Shown here: one piece after another, positions 33,781-44,300 of the stretch
How the letters are laid out: each line of letters begins with the position of its first letter
How positions within the stretch are numbered: position 1 is the stretch's first letter
Assembly (NCBI GenBank): GCA_029582165.1
Contig: CM055869.1
Location: 57,609,518-57,673,517, forward strand
DNA from: Portulaca oleracea
Taxonomy: Eukaryota; Streptophyta; Magnoliopsida; Caryophyllales; Portulacaceae
Reading direction: 5' to 3'
DNA: 64,000 nt
Notes under the pieces: generated by a model
What the model saw: only the letters and a program-made list of their open reading frames with translations
Databases searched by the model: none
What the model was told of the DNA's origin: nothing
Made by a program: the position numbers and the translations under genes

Positions 33781-35409
33781 CTATATTACCCGTCCTATGG
33801 ACGGGTTATAATTTCTTTTTCTGTATTTATAAAAAATAGAAACATACATTCATTTTATATTTTTTAAAAATAGTGCTAGTCTAAATTTTTTTTTCTTTAT
33901 TTTTGGTTTCGGAAAATTGACATAATTTTTAATAATAAATATAAATTTGGGATGTATGTAGAAATAAAAGAACTTGTCATAGTAAATATACTGTAAAAAA
34001 ATAATTTTTCTCAGAAAATAGGAAAAATAGATAATTACCTTTGTAATCAACATTGTCATGCTATTAGCTGATTTTTACAATTTTTATACAGGAATAATAT
34101 TATTTATAAATATAAGTAAAAGGATCAAACATTATTGGTGAATTTTTTGAAATTTTCTGATATAGTTATTTTATGTTTGTTACATAAAATTTATAAAATT
34201 GAAAGAATAAATATAGTGAAACAGAATACATAAAAATAAAATTAATATTAATTATTATTTTTAATTTTAATTTTAATTTCTTTGACAGATATCATTAATT
34301 ATCAATTATAAGAAGTTTGGAATGTTCAATTAAAATTGACACCCTAACGAATGAACCTCATCCATTAGGCCTATTTTAGACGTTTTTTTTTGTAAATTTT
34401 TAAAAATATAAATAAAAGTATGATTTTATACAATATATATATATATATTATAGTTATAGAAGTCAATCATGTAATTTTTTTAAAATTTAATTTACAAATA
34501 TATAAGTTTTATACAATGACAAGACACTTAATATGTGTCTTGTCCAAGACATTTATATTCGAGTAATATTATTATTAATATGGATTGAAAATTTAATTCA
34601 ATTAAAATTAGATTGTACTAAGCACCTTTTTCTTCAACATACATTGAGCACCAAGCATAGGAAATGCGGCATAATGCAAGTATGCAACATGGCACACGCA
34701 GTCCAGTACACGTGGTGATATCACAAATTGCAAATTCATACGTGAATACTTAGATTTGAGGGGAGAAAACACTACATTAATTTTAAATGTGAAAAGAATC
34801 AGGCAAATAAGTACAAAAGGGTAAAAAGGGTAATTGGAAGTATAATGAGCATCCAAACAAGCAAGCTACCAAAGCATCAGAACACTCAACAAATTTGCAA
34901 CCTCAACATTCTTTTCTACTTGATAAGGATATGATATGATATGATAAGATGTTATGGAAACTTTATATATGCATAAAAAAAGGAGGCATTTTCTGAACAA
35001 AGTTTGCACAATCTAATTCAAAGACACAATCTTTGCAACCTGGAAATTGCAGAAGTTTGATATTATTTGTTAGTAAATTGAGAGACACGCATAAAATAGA
35101 TATAAACTTAAATTTAGAAATTGCGGAAAAATCGAAAAAAAATTGTCAGAAATTAAAAAATTCAACGGAGAGTAATCTAATTACACTTGCATATAGTATT
35201 TGAAATCCACAAGCCCACAACCAACATATGAGAGTACGACAATGCAAATCTAACAGCAGCAGCAATCAGTAAACTCTAACAGACAGGAAGAAGCTATGAA
35301 TAATTTTCAAGTACAAAAAATATTTCACTTTCTTTACTAAACATAGTAAATCAAATTTCAAAGTTTGCTTAATTTAGGATTTTACAAAAAGAGAAAAGAA
35401 AAACAATTG
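33781..35409. other. AT-rich spacer
   Basis: Very AT-rich, with short ORFs only. The GACAAGACACTTAATATGTGTCTTGTC palindrome at about 34517-34545 is the only structure seen. No gene is supported. Confidence 0.45.
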
Positions 35410-35553
35410 TTATTCAGTACAACAATCTTTAATGGGTGACTTTTGATGGTTGTCTTGCTGCCAATTTCCACTGAAATTTGCATGTGTTGCACCTCCAAAG
35501 TCTTTACATTCAATGCAGTAGCTAAACCTATCATCCAGTAAGTCTAGCACTTT
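35410..35553 (-). other. Possible terminal coding exon of an unidentified gene
   Basis: On the minus strand, after a TTACCATTAG acceptor, 48 codons run open to TAA: KVLDLLDDRFSYCIECKDFG, then a GNWQQDNHQK segment ending DCCTE. The composition is coding-like and not repeat-derived. About 800 bp upstream on the same strand there is a TATA-like box (36374-36383) and a leader-like exon candidate ending in GTAACT (about 36183-36350). On the opposite strand at 35659-35751 a charged coiled-coil-like frame (LRLKMERENLESENNILMR) bounded by splice-like sites competes as a coding signal. I cannot name either protein. Confidence 0.35.
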
Positions 35554-36373
35554 CTAATGGTAATATTTGTGTCCAGTTAAAAAGTTTTAAATGAGCTATG
35601 GTTTTTTCTCCTATTGTGTTGATTCATTCGAACTAACGTAGTTGTCAACTTGATGGCAGAAGTTGCTTGTCAAGAATTGAGACTAAAGATGGAGAGGGAG
35701 AACCTGGAAAGTGAGAACAACATCCTGATGAGAACTACCTTAAGCCAAAGGTATGGAAGTTTTTCACTAACAATCTAAGAGCAAATTAACATTTTGGCAA
35801 TAGAGATTGACTTTATACCATGTTTGATAATTGAAGACCAAAGAGCCATCTCAATCATATAACAAGCAATACATGCAAAAAGAATTATCATATTCTCATA
35901 GGCAAAACAACAAACAGGTGGTGTGCAAACTACATAGGAATGACTAAAATTGGCACACAAAAGTAAATTTAAGCATTTCTGATGCAAATTCAGAATGTTT
36001 CAAGAACCCACATACACAAAACAGAAAGAGTAAGAATTCAACTAAACCCAGATGGAAAAATTAAACGTGCCAATAAAATACTCAAAATTAGGAAATTGGG
36101 TTATCTTTAATCAACCTGTAAAGAGTATAAGAAGTGAAGAATGAATTTTGTATGAAAGGAAATCAATGCCTGAAAGTTACCCAGATGACAACGAAACAAT
36201 AAGAAGTGAGGGAATTGATGAATGAGGAAGAAAGAGAAATAGGAAAGTACGGCAGACATGAAAATAGCGGAGAGAGAAAGGCCAGGGTGATGGACAGCTG
36301 TTTGCTGTAGAGCAATAAAATTGAAGCCCAAGCAAGCAGCTAGGCAACCAGCACAACAACAACAATCAACTGT

Positions 36374-36383
36374 CCTTTTTATA
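36374..36383 (-). promoter_or_regulatory. TATA-like box on the minus strand
   Basis: The minus strand reads TAATATAAAAAGGACAG. It is followed about 25 bp on by a TTG-repeat and then CT-rich leader-like sequence, and by a potential donor near 36182. It fits a promoter for the unidentified exon at 35410-35553, but this is inference. Confidence 0.35.
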
Positions 36384-36839
36384 TTAGTTAAAGATATATT
36401 GGATGCTGATGCTCCTAATACATATAGGTGAACAATTGTAGAATATGGAGCAGCTAATAAATTGCAGTGTTTCAGGGTGGACTAACATAACATTTTTTTT
36501 ATTTGTTTTTTCCCCACCATATAAGTGGCAACCATGAACCTCGCAAATTATTAGGTCCACCATAGTTACTTTTTGCCTACATTGAAATGTATCAATTTTT
36601 ATGTGATAAATTTTTGTAAATATTTAATATTTTTTAAAAATATTGATGAATTTTATAGTTATATTAATAAATTTATGATGAATTTTATAATTAATATTGA
36701 TATATTTTTTTTTGAGGAAAATATTGATATATTTTATAAAAACTTAATACAAGTGGGACTTTTAGGTAGGTACACCACACTGAACTATATAACATTTGAT
36801 TATAGAAAACTAGTAAATACCTTTGTTTTGTCGTCGCAA

Positions 36840-36934
36840 TTAATAAAAAAAAATACTATATAAGAAATTATCAATTAAAGAGTGACATTACTGTGATAGT
36901 CAACAAAAGACCAAATAATATGGAACGGAGGGAG
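36840..36934. mobile_element. Right-end fragment of a Stowaway MITE
   Basis: The last ~90 bp match the right end of the intact Stowaway at 23914: AAGAAATTATCAATTAAAGA, then ATATGGAACGGAGGGAG. The left part is missing. Confidence 0.7.
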
Positions 36935-37017
36935 TGTGACTTTAAGCATACATCATGGAAAAATTTAAAGAGGTTTCTATAAGGAAAATTGAAAAAAAAA
37001 AAGGATTATTGGACGTC

Positions 37018-37392
37018 AATAATACCAACTTTGGGGGTATTAGAAACTAATAATACAAACTATTTTCTTGGACACTAGTAGTACAAAACTATCGACATAT
37101 TTTCCTCCAATAGTATACCTTCGAGTTGTTATGGTTTTAACTCATCGGAAAGATGACGTGACTTCATAATGTGTGACGTGGAAGGCAGAGCTTGGGTAGA
37201 AAATGTTGACGTGGACACTAACATGCCTTCGATGTCACGCATTATGAAGCCACGTCATCTTTCCGATGAGTTAAAACCATAACAACTCGACGGTGTACTA
37301 TTGGAGGAAAATATGTTGATAGTTGGTACTGCTAGTGTCCAAGAAAATAGTTTGTATTATTAGTATCCAATACCCCCAAAGTTGGTATTATT
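37018..37392. mobile_element. Fold-back MITE, probably Mutator-like
   Basis: Almost the whole 375 bp is one inverted repeat. The left arm has AATAATACCAACTTTGGGGG, GGACACTAGTAGTAC and ACTCATCGGAAAGATGACGT; the right arm has their complements in reverse order. The loop is only about 45 bp. TIR wording matches the element at 24500-25060 (TTTGGGGGTATT). No target duplication could be read. Confidence 0.75.
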
Positions 37393-37657
37393 TCAAGTTG
37401 GACTAAAATAAATTAAAGAAAAATATTTGGGAATGTGTTTTATATGTGACATGGCAAAAAAATAAATAAAAGTCAATCCGGTCAAACTCATGCCCAACGT
37501 GTCATGTCAGCAAAACACCGAGTCACCGCCACTCAACTCGCCGGCGTCTCACTCAAATCCAATTTTACTTTTTTTTGGTCCACCAGAATACAAAGTGAAA
37601 GTACGGTCCACCATTGTCCAATTGGTGAAAGTAGGGATTATTAGAATCCAATTATCC

Positions 37658-37688
<31 letters not shown>

Positions 37689-37724
37689 TTTGAATAAAGG
37701 TTATTTGTTAATTTTAACATTTTC

Positions 37725-37878
37725 GGGGATGGGGACGGGGATGGGGAAAATTTTGTCCCCATCTCCGCCCCGTCCGCGAGCGGATTTTGGAAAACTGTCC
37801 CCGTCCCCATCCCCAATGGGGGCAGGGATTTTTCCCTAGAGCGGGGCGGGGTCCTGACGGGTTTGGAGATTCCCCGCC
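37725..37878. repeat. GGGGATGGGGACGGGG-type dispersed repeat
   Basis: A GC-rich mosaic of GGGGA and CCCCGT words, starting with four GGGG tracts separated by two-base spacers (37725-37746) and ending CCCCGCCCCATTGCCATCCC. It joins the truncated left end of the copia element directly. Confidence 0.7.
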
Positions 37879-37884
37879 CCATTG

Positions 37885-39400
37885 CCATCCCTAATTAAGA
37901 CTGCTAATGGTGGTCATTGGAAGTTGGAGGATGTGAGATATGTTCCTGGTATTAAGAGGAATCTGATTTCAGTTAACCAACTTGACGAGATGGGCTACAC
38001 TGTAGGGTTCAGGAATGGAAAATGGAAGATTGTGAAGGGTGCTATGTTAGTGGCGAAGGGATTGAGATCCGGTACTTTGTACTCCACGAGAGATAGTGCT
38101 AATGTGATTTCTGATGTGAATGATGCTTCTTGTTCTATTTTATGGCATTGCAGGCTTGGTCACATGGGTGAGAAGGGCATGAAGATTCTACCTTCAAAGG
38201 CCGTTTTGGAGGATTTGAAAACCGTAGACATGGAGCTCTGCGAGAGTTGTGTCCTTAGCAAACAGAAGAGTGTCAGTTTCACCAAAATTGGCAGGGAACC
38301 AAAACCAGAGAGGTTGGAGTTGGTGCATTCAGATGTGTGGGGGCCTGCGCTAGTCAACTCTATGAGTGACGCTCAATATTATGTCACCTTCATTGATTAT
38401 CATAGTCGAAAGGTATGGGTTTATTTTTTGAAGAATAAATATGATGTGTTTAGTGTTTTCTTAAAGTGGAAAGCACATGTTGAGACATAGACTGGATTGA
38501 AGGTGAAGTGTTTGAGGACAGACAATGGAGGGGAGTATGAAAATAAGGAGTTCGTGAAATACTGCAAACAAATCGACATTAGATTATTTAGAACTGTTAC
38601 CGGGACACCGAGGCAAAATGGGATAACTGAGAGGATGAACCAGACTCTGAACGAGAGAGCCAGAAGCATGAAGACTCATGCTGGGTTGCCCAAGTACTTT
38701 TTGGCAAAAGCAGTGAACTTAACAACATATCTAATCAACAGAACTCCATTAGTTCCATTAGATATGAACGTACTTGAGGAGGTATGGAGTGGTAAGAAAG
38801 TTGATTATTCCTTTCTTCGTATATTTGGTTGCACTGCTTATGTGATGATTGATCCCGACAAGTGTGACAAGTTGGATCTGAAATCCAAAAAGTGTCATTT
38901 GGTTGGCTATGGGACTGACGCTTATGGATACAAGTTGTGGCATGGTAAAAGGATGTTGAGACATTGTGATGTAGTCTTTAATGAGACTATGTTGTATAAA
39001 GACTGGCAGACATCAAGTGACTCAAGTGACAAGGAGTTAGTGGGAGCTGAACCATAGGAGCTAGGTGACAGCTTTAGTGATGATGAGAACACTCCACCAC
39101 CCACCTTGAGGAGATCGATGAGGGCTGCCGGAGGTAATGCATCTGAAAGATATTCTCCATCTTTGCATTACTTATTACTGACGGATGTTGGGGAGCTAGA
39201 GTCATATACTAAGGCTGTGCAGGTTGAGGCTCGGTTCAAGTGGGAGCATGCAATGGTTGATGAAATTGCTTCACTTGAGAAAAACATAACATGGGAGCTA
39301 ATTAGGTTGCCTGTAGAGAAGAAAGCCTTATTGAAGAAGTGGATCTACAAGATCAAGAATAAGCCAGTGAATGTTATACGCCTCTCAGACTGACTTATAA
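37885..39400 (+). pseudogene. Copia retrotransposon pol fragment (GAG-pre-integrase and integrase)
   Basis: The frame opens in the GAG-pre-integrase region (VRYVPGIKRNLISVNQLDEM; later LWHCRLGHMGEKGM and CESCVLSKQKSVSF, the zinc-binding H-C-C part). The integrase core follows (HSDVWGPA, YYVTFIDYHSRKVWVYFLK, TDNGGEY, PRQNGITERMN). An in-frame TAG at about 38488 and another at 39055 interrupt it. The frame ends at the very start of the reverse transcriptase (KKWIYKIKNKP); RT and RNase H are deleted. The 5-prime LTR, gag and protease are absent. Confidence 0.9.
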
Positions 39401-39477
39401 AGAGGTTGCTCGGTGCACTAGGGGAACTTGTGGAGGAAGTTGAGGATGTTGGAGGTTTTGGTTTCCAAGTGGGAGAT

Positions 39478-40104
39478 TGTTGTTTGTGGAGACCAAATGA
39501 GGAGAAGGAGGAAGGAGAAGAGGGAGGATGAGGAGGAAGGCGAGACAAAGAAGTGAGACGCAAGTTGCATTTCCGGGGCACCACCAGTGCCTTTTGGCGC
39601 CACCGATGCTGAGTGTCGACACCACCAGCGCCCCATCCAGATGCAGGAAAAGGCCGAAGATAAGAGCAAGAATTCATCGTCCGCCACAGACACTACCCGC
39701 GGGATTCGGCCACTGGGCGTGTCCATCATAGAAGCCGTCATATTGAAGACGTTACCAGCGCCCCGGGAGACTCCACCAGCGCTTGAACTAGGCTTGTTCG
39801 CGCTAGAACCCCAATTGTACAGCGACCGCCCTTTTATTAGGTTATTAGAATAACCTAGTTCCCTTATTGTATCTCCTAGTATATATTGGGATCATGTTTT
39901 TTTTCCCTTAAATCATCATGTGAGATAGAGAGAAACACAACCTCTGTAATTGTAATCTTCAAATTACTAGTGCATCGATTCCATGAGTTTTTTTTTCCCA
40001 CTTTCGTTTTTTTCCACGCTAAACCTCTAGTGTCATTTTCTGATTTCTTTTCCGCTATTGTTTTTCATTGTTTGTGGTTGCTTGAGTGCACTTCGATCCT
40101 AACA
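39478..40104 (+). mobile_element. 3-prime LTR of the copia element
   Basis: A polypurine tract with the typical copia form AAGTGGGAGAT precedes TGTTG at 39478. The LTR-like stretch ends CCTAACA at 40104. It contains a promoter-like TAGTATATATTGGG and a T-rich 3-prime part, about 627 bp in all. The 5-prime LTR is missing, so the right boundary rests on the TG...CA rule alone. Confidence 0.65.
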
Positions 40105-41308
40105 TATTTTTGTACATAATATGTAATTATTGTGATAACTCAGCATAATCAACAATCGTATCTCAAGTAAAGAAAACAAAGAACACTATGGATGGAAAAC
40201 TGCCTTTCCATCCCAAGTGGCTATTTATAAGGCTAGTCTCTATATTTGAAATTCAAGGGATACTGGAAAAACTTTCTTTTGAAAGTTCCTGGTTTTAGGA
40301 GTCTCGGGCTGATTCCTGGGAAACCGCCCTAAGGAAGGAAGTACGAGCCGTATTGTATGCGGTCAAACATACTCTTTTGACCCTGGTTTGACCGGGGTTG
40401 AATCGGTCTAGCAGTCGTGCCGAAAAGTACTGTGTGGACCTTTTGTGGAGGATTCCTATTTTGGAATCTTATACTCGAAGTCCCTCTGGAGTCGGAGCGT
40501 TCAAGAGTACAAGACCAACCGAGACGTTTCTATTTGAGAGACTAGAGGTAATTCTAAGCCCCTACTATTTCGATTATGTTGTTTATTGTTTTTGGTTAGA
40601 TTAGGTGGGAATCCTAATAGTTAGGATTCCTGTTCCGCCCCTAATCAGGATGGTCCCGATTAGACCGGGCCCACCTCTTCTTGTGGCCTAGATAGATCTA
40701 GACCACCATAACCCATCAAAGCGACCTATCAAAGATTTACTAAACTAGTTAATTAACACGGGCAACATATAACGTTTTCATCAAATAAAATTCTTCCAAT
40801 ATTCTACCAAACATCAAATTTTAATTAAATCAAGCAAACTATCTTCAAAACACTGCAAAATTCACATGATTAAATATTACTTCAAGTTACATCCAAAAAC
40901 AAACATCGGCATGATATTGAGGTTCATGACTCACGAGACATTGACTAGAAATCAACCGAGTCTAATTATACTTGAACTAATTTGGACTTGACCCACATTT
41001 GATTCAAAACCACCGGACCAATAGTATAATCGACTAATATTGACCTGGAATCAACCGTGCCTAATTAAACTAGTTCGTTCACGATGCAAAAGGCAGACTC
41101 AAAAATCAAACCGAACCATACTAGAACCATATTAAACAAACTCATACGGTCATACCCGACCTAGATCCGTGTCAATGTAGCCCACTCGAAATATACTTGA
41201 CCATAACTAATCGAATCGAACCCATATTGCAACATGCCTCAACCAAAAAATAACCGAAACAGTACCCGACCTAAATTTTTAGGACTCGAAATTTATCTGA
41301 ACCGAACA
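40105..41308. other. Spacer with degenerate repeats
   Basis: No gene is recognised. From about 40900 to 41300 the sequence is a degenerate mosaic of ACCGAACC and GACCCG words, also seen at 52000-52450, 53380-53900 and 63230-63570. Confidence 0.45.
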
Positions 41309-44300
41309 TTAACCCAACGCGTGCTCGACCTGAAAGGCTTGGTTGCTAGGTCCAGTGGTGGTGTCATCTTCCGTGGAGCCTAACACGGACCACACGAATG
41401 TCGGCTTGAAAGGTGGTACATGAGGAGGTGGCATGGACCCAGACAAGATTTGCAATACCTTCCGGGCTTTAGGCCTCTCGGAGGCAAGAGGGTGGGAGCA
41501 TGCCAGCCCTACGACCAACACTCGTTCCACTTCTTCCGCCACAAACTCTTCCCCTAACCTCTCATCAACGGCTTCGACGATCCTCCCATCCCGGTGCACG
41601 GACCAGACCCAGTCCACGAGGCACCGGTACCCACCCTTCTCGGCCCACGGGCGAAGGCCGCATGCCACCTCGAGGAGTACCGCACCAAAGGCGTAGATGT
41701 CGGACTCCCGAGTGGCCTTTCCCGTGTGGAAGCACTCGGGCGCTATGTAGCCCATGGTGCCCTGCACCACACCTTCCTTCTCTATGTACGAGGTCTTGTC
41801 GTGCTCGATGGCACGAGCCAGGCCGAAGTCGCCCAAGCGAGCGTTGAAGTTGGCATCGAGCATGATGTTGCTGGACTTGAGGTCGCGGTGGATCACCGTG
41901 TCGTCGAACTCGTCGTGGAGGTAGTGAAGGGCGTGGGCTACACCAGTCAGAACCTTGAACCGAAGCTCCCAACATAAAGGGACCGTGTCTGCCGGGCGGA
42001 AGATGTGCTGGTCGAGGCTCCCGTTGGGCATGTATTCGTACACCAGAAGTAGGATCCCCTTCTTGTGGCACCATCCTAAACAATTGGGTTAGCAAAATAA
42101 CGTGAATTGACGTAAAATGATATGAATAATTTCCAAAGATAAAATTTTAAGAATATTTTGACCATAAAATATGAAGTAATACTCCAAACGCTAAACATTA
42201 ACTTTATCAATTAACATTTCACAAAATGTTACTAGAAAGAATGAACAAAAAATATGGAGCGCTACTTCAAACGCTAAACGTTAACTTTATTAATGTTTCA
42301 CAAAATGTTACTAGAAACACTAAACACTCTTCAAAATGCTAATATTTATGGGATTAGAGTTTTGACTTCATGAAAACACTGAACGCTATCCCCAAAAACT
42401 ACTGTCGAACACGTACATGCCAGATCTGAAATTGCATGAAATACATACGCATACCAAATCATCCATCACACTCTATACTTTGCCACAAAAATACCAAAAC
42501 AATCAAAACCAATACTTGGAAATCATGCTCAAGCAAGATATATATGGTGGGGTTGAACATAGCACTTTTATCACTAAATTTTCCAATTTAGAAAGACGGG
42601 TTCCAATTGACTTAAGATTTAGAAATCATTTGTTACCTACTATTCCATGAAAAAAAAACTAAAAAAGCGTGTGAGATTTAATGAGACATTTTGCTTGAGT
42701 TCATTACAATCTAAGTTGAAAAAAAATAAATCTTTTTTAACTGTCCAAATTATGAATAATCACTTGGCCACAAGAATCAATAAGATCATTAGTGAGTGCT
42801 TGATTTTTTGATAGTCTGATATTTGAATCAGTGCCATGGGTGGGTAAAAGACAACACATTGATATAGTTGTAGAGAAATTTCACTGGTTTATAAATAAAA
42901 GTATTATTTGGACTTATAATTAATTAATGGGCTATTATTGAACTAATTAATAATTAATTTACAATTGCGTCATAGTCTTTGAAAATTTTGTCACTTGTTC
43001 CTTTATAGTATTTATAATTGTATTCATCATCCCTAACTCAGTAAATTTGGCACTCGTTCGAAAGAATCGACAAAAAAAAAACGAGTTAATTGCACACGTC
43101 AAAGCCAAAACTGTCGATTAACTTGATTAATTAAACAGAAGCTGATGGTTTGGTGATGTGTTCCTTTGAATAATTCATGATCATGTACACTTTAATCAAT
43201 ATGCAAATTGTCGAGCAAGATAATGATATATATATATATTTGTACTTGTATATAGTTTCATTTGGTTCACAATTGTAAGCTTTTGGGAACTATTGGGGGC
43301 ATTTATGAATTTTATAATGGTTTATTACTTAGACTTTGAAGTCATCTTTGATTAATTTCACTCGTTTTTCCACTGAATCCATGGAAGCTGCTGTCATTTG
43401 TTCGCTTCCTGGCCATTTCTTACCTGTCCATGTCGAACTTTACTTTGTTTCGAATTTTTCCTCTTTTATAAATATAGGGGTAATTAGTTTGGGTGTTTAC
43501 GGGTTGGTTCAGGCCCTATTCTTTTATGCTGTATTTTGCGAAATGGTGTGGTGAGGTGTGGTGGAATTGTGGTAGGTTATTGTTATGTGGGGTAGGTGAA
43601 GAGAGAAAATGTAAAAAGTACAGGAGAAAAGTGAGGAGCGAGAAAAGTAATGATTTGCAGTAAAATGTAGTGGGTTGTGGCAAATTGCGGTAGGTTGTGG
43701 CACCGCAATTTGCCAACCGCAGAAAAGAATAGGAAAGTGTGTTTTAGTAATGCATCGGATAAAGTGGGTTTTTTGCTTTTCGAACCCCGAACTTTAAGGT
43801 CATTTATTTTCTAAACCTTTGGTTTTCAACATTAATTTTTTAGACCCAAATTTGTAGGCTGAATAAAAAAGGACCTTAAAGTTTGTGAGCTGAAAAAAAA
43901 TGTCTTTTCTCATTCTTTGTTTTCATCCCATGTTTGAATTCATCTTCTGATTGACGTCAAACTTTAGGATTATGTTTAAAACTGATACTGAAGCTATAAT
44001 ACACCTCTCTTATTTATGTTGGGGCTACTTAGACCCCTGAGTACAGGGTTTATGTAACTCCAACATGAATAAGAGAGGATTAATTTATTATAATTTTAAT
44101 ATCATTTTTAGCCTTAGTATTGAAATTTGACGCCAATCGGAAGAGAAATTCAAACATAGAAAGAAAAAAACAGGAAACGGGTTTTTTTTCAACTTGCAAA
44201 CTTTATGGTCCTAAAAATTAAAGTTGAAAATCAAGGGTTCAGAAAATAAATATCCCTAAAATTCGGAGTCCAAAATGCAAAAAACTCGGGACAAAGCAGT

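Noticed and set aside
34517..34545. Palindrome around GACAAGACACTTAATATGTGTCTTGTC as a terminator or operator
   Set aside because: It sits in plant AT-rich spacer with no gene nearby; it is better seen as a small repeat or chance palindrome.
39345..39853. Several overlapping frames of 76-110 codons
   Set aside because: They lie across the polypurine tract and LTR of the copia element and have no domain.
41500..42095. Long frames in other phases over the kinase exon
   Set aside because: They are shadows of the GC-rich kinase coding sequence.
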